The notes: a model not told the origin generated them from the letters alone. Numbered from the stretch's first letter, positions 10,042 to 18,722 are shown. The stretch is DNA of 64,000 nucleotides from JABWCQ01 sp964587105 (GCA_964587105.1 CAZPKG010000016.1:16260-80259), one strand, 5' to 3'. A program made the numbers and translations.

Positions 10042-10473
10042 ATGGCAGACAATCTGATTGAAAGCTTTCTGATTGGGCAGAATCAACCCGCCTCCGTGCT
10101 TAAGAGCATGTTGGATGCTCAGGCTATGCGGCAGCGTGCACATACTCAGAACATCGCCAACGCCGAGACACCGGGCTACGAGCGCGTGCGTGTGGAATTT
10201 GAAGAGCTGTTGCGCGATCGTTTGAACGGCGAAGACCAGAAACTCGCACAATCCGATCAGCGTCACATTCCACCCACGAACGAACTTGAAGGCTTGCAAG
10301 CGAAAACCATCCGCGAACCGATTCCCGATGACATCACCGGCATCAACGGCGTCAACATCGAAGAAGAAATGGCCGAGATGGCGGAGACTCAACTCCGCTA
10401 CCTAACCGCCATCGAACTTCTCCGCCGCCGCTACAACGGCATGAAAGAAGCCATCACCGGACAAGTCAGGTAA
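10042..10473 (+). CDS. flgB: Flagellar basal-body rod protein FlgB
   Basis: 143 residues, the usual size. FlgB is one of the proximal rod subunits of the flagellar basal body, exported by the flagellar type III apparatus. The family signature is clear: LDAQAMRQRAHTQNIANAET followed by PGY near the N-terminus, and the C-terminal helix NIEEEMAEMAETQLRYLTAI. The start at 10042 is set by AAGGAG at 10028-10033. It normally heads a flgB-flgC-fliE operon, but here it stands alone: a terminator follows and the next gene is an unrelated protease with its own promoter. A sigma-54-like promoter lies just upstream. Confidence 0.93.
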   Translation: MADNLIESFLIGQNQPASVLKSMLDAQAMRQRAHTQNIANAETPGYERVRVEFEELLRDRLNGEDQKLAQSDQRHIPPTNELEGLQAKTIREPIPDDITGINGVNIEEEMAEMAETQLRYLTAIELLRRRYNGMKEAITGQVR

Positions 10474-10543
10474 AATCGAAAATCCGTCGAGCGTGGGCAG
10501 CTTTCCCTGAAGGGATCGCCGCCTCGCCGGAATCTGAAATTAT

Positions 10544-10573
10544 AAACGGCGAGCATGTTGCTCGCCGTTTTTT
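10544..10573 (+). terminator. Rho-independent terminator after flgB
   Basis: An eleven-base stem AAACGGCGAGC / GCTCGCCGTTT with a five-base loop, ending in six T, 70 bases after the flgB stop. The bases between (10490-10540) can also fold but match no RNA family I know. Confidence 0.88.
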
Positions 10574-10585
10574 CGGTCTAACCCC

Positions 10586-10614
10586 TTGACATTCACGATT
10601 TTGTAGCGTATCAC
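10586..10614 (+). promoter_or_regulatory. Predicted sigma-70 promoter of the zincin operon
   Basis: TTGACA (10586-10591), a 17-base spacer, then TATCAC (10609-10614). The start would be near 10621, giving a short leader that contains the AGGAGG ribosome site at 10630-10635. Confidence 0.5.
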
Positions 10615-10646
10615 TTAAGAAAGAACCTAAGGAGGATTGATGAGAG

Positions 10647-12929
10647 TTGTTTTTTTTTGCACTTATGCTCTTTCCTGCCTCGCTTTTTGCCTTAAGGGAT
10701 GTTACGGTACTCACCTCCGATTTTTCAGTTACCCCCGGAAGATGGAACAACGGTTCGGGTGGGATTAATTCCGTCCGGATTGATTACATGCTTGAGTGGG
10801 CGCGCCGTGACTCGCTATTTGACCTAATCGATGTTAATTCGGATGACATTTACTCAATTCATCTCGCTTGGGCCACTGTTGACAGCAACGGCGTTGGGAC
10901 AATTGATTATGTAAATAGCGCGTGGCTCGATAACTCTTCTGGAGACAATTGGCCATGTGATTTTGGGACATGCCGTGAGTTTACTGGCCGCGACACAGTA
11001 TATTATCATGCTGATTCTATTGACACTATGCTTGTTCTGGACCAATTCTATAGATCAACCGGAACCATTTATACCCCCGTTTTTTCAGGCAATGTGCGTA
11101 TCTACCTTATTGCCGATCAGCGGAGTTGGGATGAGATATATGTCAGGGAAATCCCTGCATATGTCTGCCAGACATTCCTTGCCCCTCAAATCACTAACGA
11201 TGAGTGGGTAAATGTCATTCATAGCTTTGAGAATTATTTTCAAATCGGTTTCATTCACGTTAACGAGCATCGTGATGTGTACGTCGAGCGCTTCGTAGAG
11301 CCGTTGCCTCCGCCTAATCCCGGCATCGCCTTTATGGGATGGGAAACCACTGGAAACGGCGACGGTAAATATTGGCTGCCAGTACCGAATGACACGATCG
11401 GCCTCAAGTTCGAAATCACAAGCTCGGGCACATCTGACAGCCGAATCACGTTCATCATCTGGGATATTTCGGCTTGGCAAGGCCAAGCGATGAACTTCCC
11501 TGCTCCCTCTGCCCGCGCCCCTTGGCACACCAATCACTATTTCAAGAACCCCGGAAATTCAAACGGGAATGAGTACGATTTTGACTTCTGGTTGGCTCAC
11601 CCCGAACTGTATGAAGTGAAAGTCATAGACACATTGACAGCCGTTGACGCAATCGATCTCTATAGCTACCGAGGTTGGCAACAGCACGGTGACACGCTCA
11701 GAGCACGTGATCTCTATAACACAACACTCCGCCGCTCGCGCAAAACGATTATCGCTCGCACTCGCCAACCTGTCGTAAGCGGTCACAAACTAGAACTTGT
11801 GGCGCGGGATTATGCGGCGCATTGTCTTGTCACGCCCGTCATTGAAAGTGAAGGCAAGTCCAACTTCATGGTTTGGACAACTTCATTGAGTGAATCAACA
11901 AATTGTATCTCTGTCCCTCGCGACGAAGACGGCTACAAAATGTACTCTCACAACGTTGGAGACTATCTCGCTGACGCATGGGAAGAGGAGGTATTTCTCG
12001 GAGATAGCCTACGCAAGAACTGGCCATTCAGTCATCCTGACTCAGTCGCTGATACGACGACAATGTACGAGGACGACGACCACATCTTCGTCGGACGCGG
12101 CTTTGACGGGGACGACCTCTTGAACTTTGAAGAGTATCGAGGATTTTTGGTAGCCAGCGACCCATCGCAACCGCACGACACACTTAATTATGAGCATATC
12201 CGTACCAATCCCAAACAGAAAGATGTGTTTCTGTATTTCCACCCTGCACTTGCGAACTCGCAACTCATTCCTGAGTTCTTTGGGAATATTGCTCCGGGAT
12301 ATGTCGGCATGCTTGATAGCTCAATAGGAATTTCAGTTACTGATTATAGTGTCTTAAAGAACAAGCTGAGTGAGGATATGTCTGCGCGAGTCAAGCAAAA
12401 CAAAAGTGTGAGCTTTAACCGAAAGGGAAGCACCATGTTATGCCCTCCGGTCTTTATCCCTCAAGATTCTCTCCCTGGACGTTTAGGAGTGAAGTCAGCA
12501 CAAGTCTTAAGTTTCTGGCCATGGATATTCAGCGAAGGTCCAATGAGATTTACAGCTCAAACTTTGATGCAGGTAGTCTACCGTGGGCAAGGCGATCACG
12601 ATGGAGGAGGGATTCCGGCAACAATCAGCAGAGTTTTGCTAAATTACCCATTGTGGCATTCATTTTATTCTTGGGAAAGGTACGACGACTCAACAAATAC
12701 AAATTATTGGGATGACTGGGTGTTTGATGTAACGGAAGGCCTGCGCATCTCAATTGCACACGAATTCGGGCATTGTGTCGGGCTGTTGCATCCGATTGGA
12801 AATGAACCCCGCGATTTCATTATGGGGCCTTTTCGAGGTTCGAATGATAGCCTTGGGATAGACCCCAAAATCCCTAAATTCTCTGCGCAAGACAAGACGA
12901 GATTTACGATCAAGAGAGGTGACCTATGA
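10647..12929 (+). CDS. Secreted zinc metalloprotease (HExxHxxGxxH), start region ambiguous
   Basis: 760 residues from a TTG at 10647, the frame carrying the protein. The zincin motif HEFGHCVGLLH falls at about 705-715 (His705, Glu706, His709, His715), as in matrixins and other metzincins. A calcium-binding DxDxD-type stretch (GDDLLNFEEYRGF) lies near 490. The N-terminal hydrophobic segment (FFALMLFPASLFAL) is a signal peptide. The best start by ribosome site is ATG 10640, four bases after GGAGG, but it is out of frame because of a run of nine T at 10650-10658. One T fewer would give MRVVFFALMLFPASLFAL. No sorting tail. It overlaps the next gene by four bases (ATGA). Confidence 0.75.
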   Translation: MFFFALMLFPASLFALRDVTVLTSDFSVTPGRWNNGSGGINSVRIDYMLEWARRDSLFDLIDVNSDDIYSIHLAWATVDSNGVGTIDYVNSAWLDNSSGDNWPCDFGTCREFTGRDTVYYHADSIDTMLVLDQFYRSTGTIYTPVFSGNVRIYLIADQRSWDEIYVREIPAYVCQTFLAPQITNDEWVNVIHSFENYFQIGFIHVNEHRDVYVERFVEPLPPPNPGIAFMGWETTGNGDGKYWLPVPNDTIGLKFEITSSGTSDSRITFIIWDISAWQGQAMNFPAPSARAPWHTNHYFKNPGNSNGNEYDFDFWLAHPELYEVKVIDTLTAVDAIDLYSYRGWQQHGDTLRARDLYNTTLRRSRKTIIARTRQPVVSGHKLELVARDYAAHCLVTPVIESEGKSNFMVWTTSLSESTNCISVPRDEDGYKMYSHNVGDYLADAWEEEVFLGDSLRKNWPFSHPDSVADTTTMYEDDDHIFVGRGFDGDDLLNFEEYRGFLVASDPSQPHDTLNYEHIRTNPKQKDVFLYFHPALANSQLIPEFFGNIAPGYVGMLDSSIGISVTDYSVLKNKLSEDMSARVKQNKSVSFNRKGSTMLCPPVFIPQDSLPGRLGVKSAQVLSFWPWIFSEGPMRFTAQTLMQVVYRGQGDHDGGGIPATISRVLLNYPLWHSFYSWERYDDSTNTNYWDDWVFDVTEGLRISIAHEFGHCVGLLHPIGNEPRDFIMGPFRGSNDSLGIDPKIPKFSAQDKTRFTIKRGDL

Positions 12930-13888
12930 TTCGCTTTCTCAAAATCAGAGCGGTATTTATTTATTTAATGCTCGCTTTTGCAACCGGGATTGTGGCAGAA
13001 CTTGTTGACAACCAATTTCAAAGCCATGTTCTCATTTTCGCTTTGCAAGAGCAATCTCATGCATGGTTTGCTCTGCAAGAATATGATCAACCAAGAGACA
13101 GTGCTTTAAACGTGCTGATCATGTCTGCTTACTCGCCCGTGCACGAGCGAAACTATCCAAGAGAATCGAACCTCTGCATCGGCCTAAATGACACTCTTGT
13201 ACTGGAGTTTAAGTTTATGAATCTAAGTAACAGTGCGTTCACTTGGGATAAGAACCCCGACCTATGGTTTGCTCCTCGATTGCATGAAGTGCGATCTAGC
13301 ATCATGGACGATGCGCCTGCCGTAGATTCAACAGCCTTGGGCTATAGTATTCGCCGCTGGTCTTTTCGAGAGGGGGCATCGCCTGTTGTACCTCCAGACA
13401 GCTTTCTTGCAAAACAATTTGAGTATTCCATGTTTATGAACGTTTGGAATATTCCTGCTGGACAATGGGTTATCTCCGCGAACTTGACAGAGTATGCGCC
13501 ACAGGATATCCATATCGTTGTTTCAGGAATGGAGTTCTTATATGATGTGCCAACAGATGGACAAGATAGTGTTAATGCGTATATCGGATGCTCGCAAAGA
13601 CTCTTGTTGGAAAAGAACTTTTTGTCTGCACTGACCTGGGTGGATTCGGCTATTGTGAAATTCCCCATGAGTGTACCTGCATGGTGGGAGAAGGGTATTG
13701 TTCAACTGGAATCGGGCGATACAGTCAAGGCAATGGAGTCGCTTGACTCTGCAATCTATTACCTCGAAGAAAAGAAGGATTTGCTTTTGCCAGACACGTC
13801 TCTGTCGATCAAACCTGTTGAAAGGCTTTGGATGAGGTATACCACGACTCGACTTTCAGAGGATCGCTCCAATGATTATCAAGAATAG
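12926..13888 (+). CDS. Secreted protein with C-terminal TPR-like repeats, function unknown
   Basis: 320 residues. The N-terminus is hydrophobic (FIYLMLAFATGIVA) and reads as a signal peptide or anchor. The middle (about 60-210) looks like a beta-rich domain that I do not recognise. Residues about 220-300 contain TPR-like helices (LEKNFLSALTWVDSAIVKFP, WWEKGIVQLESGDTVKAMES). Its start overlaps the stop of the zincin gene, so it is translationally coupled and is probably a partner, chaperone or inhibitor of that protease; this is inference from position only. Base composition is lower in GC than in neighbouring genes. Confidence 0.7.
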   Translation: MIRFLKIRAVFIYLMLAFATGIVAELVDNQFQSHVLIFALQEQSHAWFALQEYDQPRDSALNVLIMSAYSPVHERNYPRESNLCIGLNDTLVLEFKFMNLSNSAFTWDKNPDLWFAPRLHEVRSSIMDDAPAVDSTALGYSIRRWSFREGASPVVPPDSFLAKQFEYSMFMNVWNIPAGQWVISANLTEYAPQDIHIVVSGMEFLYDVPTDGQDSVNAYIGCSQRLLLEKNFLSALTWVDSAIVKFPMSVPAWWEKGIVQLESGDTVKAMESLDSAIYYLEEKKDLLLPDTSLSIKPVERLWMRYTTTRLSEDRSNDYQE

Positions 13889-14265
13889 CAACAAAGTTTT
13901 TCGCGTGCAGGGCCTGCTACAATTGACCAATACCATAGGGATGCCTCCCAAAACCACAACTTATTCTCTAATTCAAATTTTAACAATAGTTTGCTAAGTT
14001 CAATAAAACAAAAATTTAACTTGCGCATCCGTTCAAATTTTCGTATATTAGGAGCATGAAGAATAACAATAGGATAGCACTTCGTGAAAAAAGGTGCACC
14101 CCAAAAAGTTAATTTCCAATTAAACAAACACAACCGTTTGGACAATTGTTAGCGTTTTACACAGAAACAACCCCTTACAACCCCACCTCGCCTCTCCAGA
14201 ATCCCCCAAAAAAACGCGACGACTCTTTCGAGCCGCCGCAATAATCTAAGGCGCAAGCGAAGCGC
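13889..14265. other. AT-rich intergenic region without recognisable gene
   Basis: AT-rich sequence between a plus-strand operon and the minus-strand tyrA pair. The only long frame (minus strand, 13879-14145) lacks a ribosome site and resembles nothing. No RNA gene or repeat recognised, and no clear terminator for the plus-strand operon. Confidence 0.5.
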
Positions 14266-14286
14266 AAAACCCGCATTACATGCGGC
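14266..14286 (-). terminator. Small terminator hairpin at the end of tyrA
   Basis: On the minus strand CCGCAT-GTA-ATGCGG is followed by GTTTT, beginning right after the tyrA stop codon. The stem is only six base pairs, so it is a weak terminator. Confidence 0.5.
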
Positions 14287-15449
14287 TAATCTCTTCGCAT
14301 GGCTGTGTAGCCGTGTAGTTTCAAAATCTGAATGGCATTGCGCGTATCGGAAAGCGACTCCAATGTCACTCGTAGCATTCCACCCTGCCGCTCACGGCTG
14401 TGCAAGACTCCAATATCGCGAATGTTGATTTCGTGCTCAGCTAAGAGTCCTGCGATCGCCGCCAACACACCGGGCCGATCCGGAACAATCACCGTCAACT
14501 CAGACTGTGAATCCCAATCGCCCGGCCGCTCCCGGCCAAGCTTTCTCTGAAATGAGTAAGCCCTCTGCCAAACTTCTTCAAGCTTGCCCGACAGAAACGC
14601 TGCCTCGATTTCGTCGAAGTGCTTCCTGAATTTCTTCAGCGCATCCAGTGTCTGCTCACGATTCGCGGCCAGCACCGACTCCCAAGCTCCCAACGGCAAT
14701 GAAGCCATCGCGGTCATCGCTTGAAAATGTCCCGTGGCAATCTTCTGCAACAGCGGAAGATCACGGCTTTCATTGGCCAGCCAATCGGTCAAGGCCAAAG
14801 CAAAGATCAACGGCATGTGCGTCGTTGAAGCAATAATCCGATCATGCACATCGGCCGGAAGCACAATCGGATAACCTCCGAGCGTGCGAATCCACCACTT
14901 GAAGGCCGTGAGTTTGTCCATCGGCACGGCTTCATCGGGAGTCAATAGCCAATAGGCGCTCGCAAATAACTCAGGATGAGCATTCGCGATTCCCTGCCGT
15001 TGGCTTCCGGCAAGCGGATGCCCACCAATAAAAATCGCGCGGGCGTCTTCAACGTCACGCGCGATCTTCAAGATTCCTTCCTTCGCCCCCGCAGTATCCG
15101 TCACAACGGCTCCCGGCATTGCCGTACGCAAAATCGTCGGCAGCACCTTCACCACTTCATCGGCGGACATCGCAAGAATTACCAAATCCGCACCGGCAAT
15201 CGCTTCGGAGACGTCACCGACGCCCTGATCAATTGCTCCGCGCATGATCGCTTCCTGCAAGACTTCTTCGCGGTCGTAACCCACAACCGTGCCGCTGAAC
15301 TGCATGGCTTTGAGTTTCAGACCAATAGAACCACCGATCAGCCCTACACCAAGCAGAGCGACTTTATTAAAATCATTTCGAAATATCTCGAGCGGATCGG
15401 GAAGCGTCAGTTCGACAAGATCCGTGACGGGGGAATGTGCCTGTTCCGT
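14286..15449 (-). CDS. tyrA: Prephenate/arogenate dehydrogenase TyrA with ACT domain, non-canonical start
   Basis: About 387 residues if read from ACG 15449. TyrA oxidises prephenate (or arogenate) with NAD(P)+ in tyrosine synthesis. Visible motifs: NAD-binding GVGLIGGS (about 34-41), GHPLAGS in the active-site region, the helical domain with STTHMPLIFA, and a C-terminal ACT regulatory domain (LTVIVPDRPGVLAAIAGLLA). The first ATG in frame (15305) lies after the GVGLIGGS motif and would delete it. Between the upstream TGA (15467-15465) and that ATG there is no ATG, GTG or TTG in frame. ACG at 15449-15447 sits eight bases after GGAG, so it is the most likely start, or a miscalled ATG. It follows a TyrA-like paralog in the same frame. 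Confidence 0.8.
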   Translation of the reverse strand, partial: TEQAHSPVTDLVELTLPDPLEIFRNDFNKVALLGVGLIGGSIGLKLKAMQFSGTVVGYDREEVLQEAIMRGAIDQGVGDVSEAIAGADLVILAMSADEVVKVLPTILRTAMPGAVVTDTAGAKEGILKIARDVEDARAIFIGGHPLAGSQRQGIANAHPELFASAYWLLTPDEAVPMDKLTAFKWWIRTLGGYPIVLPADVHDRIIASTTHMPLIFALALTDWLANESRDLPLLQKIATGHFQAMTAMASLPLGAWESVLAANREQTLDALKKFRKHFDEIEAAFLSGKLEEVWQRAYSFQRKLGRERPGDWDSQSELTVIVPDRPGVLAAIAGLLAEHEINIRDIGVLHSRERQGGMLRVTLESLSDTRNAIQILKLHGYTAMRRD

Positions 15450-15464
15450 AGAACGTTCTCCAAA

Positions 15465-16565
15465 TCAATCCTTAAATTCAACCTTGATTCCGGCCGATTT
15501 CAGCAGACTCACCGCTCTGTTGCGGTGTTCTTTGCTTTCCAATCGGAGCTTGTATGTTCCCTCGGAATCCTGTTTCAGCTCTTCAAGCTTTGTGACAACG
15601 ACGTGCGATTGAGACAGCAGTCTGGCAATTCGTTTCATGATCTCCGAATCGCCCTTTGTTGCGACAACAATTTCATCACTCGCGGCGTCAATTGTTTGCT
15701 GGTGCAAGTAATCGCCTTTGGCCAACACGCTTGCAACTCGCGCTTCAAAACTTCCGGCCAGCAAATCCTCGCGAACCGTTTGGATTGAAAGCTGGATATT
15801 TGCCAGCAAGCAGTCAATCTGGCTGCGAGTTCCAATTAGAGAATCATGCCATGTACTCTGGTGAAGCTCGGCAAGCCGTTTCAAGCGGGCGTATAGACGC
15901 TGTCCTAAATGCTCTTGGGTGATCTTGTCGGCGCTCGTGCTGGCAAGGACGGCTTCAAGTTCGAGAAACTCAAGCAAATCTGGCACGAAGTCGAGCATGG
16001 CAAGCCGTTCATAAAAGGCCTGCGGATACATCGGAACGACTTTCGCTCCGCACGATTCAAACGCCGAGGACAACATCTTGAAGGCCGGAAGGTCGGCTCG
16101 GCCTCGCGGCGTCAAGATAATAGTTTTGCCGTCAAAAAAGAAGTGCGAGGGCTTGGCGTCGTCGGTCGAATGATCTTGCTCATGAACAAGATAGAAACCG
16201 ATGTGTCGAATGTCGTCGCGGCCGGAAGAAACGATTATGTCTTCGGCATAGCCCTTGACGGAAGATGCATCCAGAATGATCGTTTCCGGCTCGGCAAGCT
16301 CAAGAACTTTGGCAAGGCGCGCGCGGAAATTGCGAGTTTGGCGCGAGAGCACGACAAACTTACAATTTGTCAGCGCATCTTTCCATTCGGTTCCGCCATC
16401 TGTGACGCAGCCGTTGTTCCAAGCTTGCGTGATAACAGCAGGGCTGTCCACGCCGTAAAGCGCGCCTTTGAAGCCCGCTCGTTTGAGAGACAATACGATT
16501 GCCGAGGCGATGCTATCCACGCCGCCCAGCGCGATTTTTCGCAGGTCGTTAAGTTTCGGATCCAC
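15465..16565 (-). CDS. Degenerate TyrA-like protein (prephenate dehydrogenase homolog)
   Basis: 366 residues, laid out like TyrA: a Rossmann-like N-terminus, a helical second domain and a C-terminal ACT-like segment (about 310-366). The key motifs are lost. The GxGxxG loop reads ALGGVDSIASAI, the HPxxG active-site segment reads VHEQDHSTDD, and the catalytic His helix region reads FYERLAMLDFVPDLLEF. The part ILTPRGRADLPAFKMLS still matches the family. It is probably not a dehydrogenase and may be a regulatory or structural partner of the TyrA that starts just downstream, since the two are tandem and likely co-translated. No strong ribosome site is seen before its GTG or ATG candidates at 16565. 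Confidence 0.65.
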   Translation of the reverse strand: MDPKLNDLRKIALGGVDSIASAIVLSLKRAGFKGALYGVDSPAVITQAWNNGCVTDGGTEWKDALTNCKFVVLSRQTRNFRARLAKVLELAEPETIILDASSVKGYAEDIIVSSGRDDIRHIGFYLVHEQDHSTDDAKPSHFFFDGKTIILTPRGRADLPAFKMLSSAFESCGAKVVPMYPQAFYERLAMLDFVPDLLEFLELEAVLASTSADKITQEHLGQRLYARLKRLAELHQSTWHDSLIGTRSQIDCLLANIQLSIQTVREDLLAGSFEARVASVLAKGDYLHQQTIDAASDEIVVATKGDSEIMKRIARLLSQSHVVVTKLEELKQDSEGTYKLRLESKEHRNRAVSLLKSAGIKVEFKD

Positions 16566-16689
16566 AATGCCCTCTTTTACTTGGGACCCGATTCTGCAAA
16601 GTTCACGCCATCTCGGCAGTATGCGAAATATAGCTTTCTCTATAGCTTAAAGCAATCGGAACAGACCCACAACTTCACTGAAAATACAC

Positions 16690-16717
16690 AAAAAAAGCCT
16701 CAAAACGAGGCTTTTTA
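16690..16717 (-). terminator. Terminator of the sufU end of the SUF operon
   Basis: A ten-base stem (AAAAAGCCTC / GAGGCTTTTT, five-base loop) followed on the minus strand by T-rich sequence, 16 bases after the sufU stop. Confidence 0.88.
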
Positions 16718-16732
16718 GGGAATTTTGAACGT

Positions 16733-17155
16733 TCACTTGGGGGCGGACTTCAACGCCTCTTCCATCGTTGTCCAAGGAAGGGTGGCACATTTTACACGGA
16801 CAGGCAACTGGGCTACGCCAATAAGTGAAGTGATGTCGTCCATTGATTCGCCATCAGGCTCCTTCCCCTCACGGATAAGCACACGAAATTGTTCGATGCG
16901 GCGGCTTACTTCGTCAAGGGTTCTACCCTTCAAGTCCTCTGTCAACATGGATGCGCTGGCCATCGAAATTGCACAGCCCGTGCCTTCAAAGGCGATGTCC
17001 TGAATCTTGCCGTCCTGCACTTTCAAATGCAAAATTAGTTCATCACCGCAGAGCGGGTTCTTACCTTCCATCGAAAAGGTCTCATCGGCAAGCTTGCCTT
17101 TGTTGCGCGGCAAGCGGTAGTGGTCGAGCAGGATGTCGCTATAAAGATCGTTCAT
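16733..17155 (-). CDS. sufU: Iron-sulfur cluster assembly scaffold SufU
   Basis: 140 residues, IscU/SufU fold. It takes sulfur from SufS, as a zinc-dependent sulfurtransferase and possible scaffold, in cytosolic Fe-S cluster assembly. The three conserved cysteines are Cys36 (NPLCGDEL), Cys61 (GTGCAIS) and Cys123 (VKCATLPW), and the Asp of CGD is present. The length and insertion fit the SufU subgroup rather than IscU. It overlaps sufS by four bases and is the last gene of the Rieske-sufS-sufU unit, closed by a strong terminator. Confidence 0.93.
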   Translation of the reverse strand: MNDLYSDILLDHYRLPRNKGKLADETFSMEGKNPLCGDELILHLKVQDGKIQDIAFEGTGCAISMASASMLTEDLKGRTLDEVSRRIEQFRVLIREGKEPDGESMDDITSLIGVAQLPVRVKCATLPWTTMEEALKSAPK

Positions 17156-18369
17156 GCAAGAATTGCCCGTGCTGAGCGGACGGCAGAAACTAATGCGTCG
17201 ATGTCGTCCAAAGTGTTATAGAGATAGAAACTCGCACGCGCGGTAGCCTGAACTCCCAGCCAGCGCATCAGCGGCTGGCAGCAATGATGGCCGGCGCGAA
17301 TAGCAACTCCCTCGCGGTCGAGTAATGCGGCCATATCGTGCGGATGGATGCCGGGGACATTAAACGAAATCACTGCGCCGCGCTGAGTGCGAGGGCCATA
17401 GATTTCAAGATCGTTCTCGGCGGAAAGTTTTTCGAGCGCGTGCATCGTGAGATGATGATCATACTGAGCGATGCGGTCCATGCCGATTTCGTCAAGATAT
17501 TTGACGGCGGCCGTCAGGCTGACTGCTTCGGCAATTGCCGGAGTTCCGGCTTCAAACTTGTGCGGCAAGCTATTCCAAGTCGCATGATCGAGGAAGACTT
17601 CGCGGATCATCTCACCGCCCGTCATATACGGCTCCATGTCATTCAGGATTTCGGGATTGCCGTAGAGCACGCCGATTCCCGTCGGGCCAAGCATTTTATG
17701 AGCGGAGAATGCGTAAAAGTCGGGATTTAGTTCGCGCAAGTTAATCGGCATATGCGGAACGGATTGCGCGCCGTCAATCAAAATGCGCGCGCCAACTTTG
17801 TGCGCGAGTTGAACCAGCTCGCCGACGGGATTGATCGTTCCAAGCACGTTAGAAGCGTGCGTCACGGCAACGAGCGCGGTTTTGGAATCAATCAGCTTGC
17901 GGGCTTCGGCCAAATCAAGTGTGCCATCATTCTTGATGGGAATGAAACGAAGTTCCGCTCCGACTGATTTTGCCACCAACTGCCACGGAATCAAGTTGGC
18001 ATGATGCTCCATCGGAGTCAAGACGATTGATTGGCCGTGCTTGATGAATTTCTCGCCGAACGAATGAGCCACAAGGTTGATGGATTCCGTCGTGCCGCGC
18101 GTGAAGATCAGGCCTTCGAGCGCCGGTGCTTTGATGAACTCGGCAACCGCACGGCGGGCGCCTTCGTAATCACCCGTAGCGGCCTCGCCTAAAGTGTGAA
18201 TGCCGCGATGGACGTTAGCATAGCGTGACTCGCAGAATTTGCAATAAGCCGTCATGACGTCATTGGGCTTTTGCGAACTTGCGGCGCTATCCAAATAGAC
18301 CAACGGTTTGCCGTTGACCTTTACATTCAAGATGGGGAAATCCTTGCGGACGTCGCGACCCAATATCAC
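17152..18369 (-). CDS. sufS: Cysteine desulfurase SufS
   Basis: 405 residues, group II cysteine desulfurase. It removes sulfur from cysteine with PLP and passes persulfide to SufU. The PLP lysine lies in AFSAHKMLGPTGIG and the catalytic cysteine in RAGHHCCQPLMRW. The N-terminal YLDSAASSQKP and HANVHRG-like (YANVHRGIHTLGE) segments are typical. It begins at a GTG (18369) preceded by GGAAGGAG within the end of the Rieske gene, two bases apart. With sufU overlapping, the three genes form one unit. Confidence 0.95.
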   Translation of the reverse strand: MILGRDVRKDFPILNVKVNGKPLVYLDSAASSQKPNDVMTAYCKFCESRYANVHRGIHTLGEAATGDYEGARRAVAEFIKAPALEGLIFTRGTTESINLVAHSFGEKFIKHGQSIVLTPMEHHANLIPWQLVAKSVGAELRFIPIKNDGTLDLAEARKLIDSKTALVAVTHASNVLGTINPVGELVQLAHKVGARILIDGAQSVPHMPINLRELNPDFYAFSAHKMLGPTGIGVLYGNPEILNDMEPYMTGGEMIREVFLDHATWNSLPHKFEAGTPAIAEAVSLTAAVKYLDEIGMDRIAQYDHHLTMHALEKLSAENDLEIYGPRTQRGAVISFNVPGIHPHDMAALLDREGVAIRAGHHCCQPLMRWLGVQATARASFYLYNTLDDIDALVSAVRSARAILA

Positions 18370-18371
18370 GA

Positions 18372-18719
18372 TCAGGCTCCTTCCGCCTGCAAATACTTCA
18401 CGGGAATTGCGACGTAGATGTCGTCGCCTTTCTTTTCAACGGCAAAGACACTGATCGGTTCCGTCGCGGGAAGGGACAGCGCCTCGCCGGTTTCAAGCGA
18501 GAAACGTGCGCCATGCCGGGGGCATTCGATGCAATTTCCTTCCAGCCAACCGTCGGTCAAATATTCATCTTCGTGTGAACAAAGATCGCTGGTCGCGTAG
18601 AGTTTCCCGTCCGAATGAAAAATTGCCAACTCGAGCGACCCAACTTGAAAACCTTTGCCGCCGTTACGCGGGATATCCGATACCGAGCAAATTTTAACTA
18701 ACTGCGTATCTTGGCTCAT
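18372..18719 (-). CDS. Rieske-type [2Fe-2S] ferredoxin
   Basis: 115 residues. The Rieske ligands are Cys47-x-His49 and Cys66-x-x-His69 (DLCSHEDE and IECPRHGARF), 16 residues apart as in the NDO-type ferredoxins. It lacks the disulfide cysteines of cytochrome bc1 Rieske proteins, so it is a soluble ferredoxin. A Rieske gene placed in a suf cluster is a recurring arrangement, and it may supply electrons for cluster assembly. First gene of the Rieske-sufS-sufU unit, with a divergent lipoprotein gene upstream. Confidence 0.9.
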   Translation of the reverse strand: MSQDTQLVKICSVSDIPRNGGKGFQVGSLELAIFHSDGKLYATSDLCSHEDEYLTDGWLEGNCIECPRHGARFSLETGEALSLPATEPISVFAVEKKGDDIYVAIPVKYLQAEGA

Positions 18720-18722
18720 GCT

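Noticed and set aside
13879..14145. 88-codon minus-strand frame in the AT-rich region
   Set aside because: No ribosome site, odd Trp/Cys-rich composition and overlap with the end of the preceding gene.
14976..15788. 270-codon plus-strand frame across tyrA and its paralog
   Set aside because: Both minus-strand genes have clear TyrA features; the plus-strand frame is a shadow.
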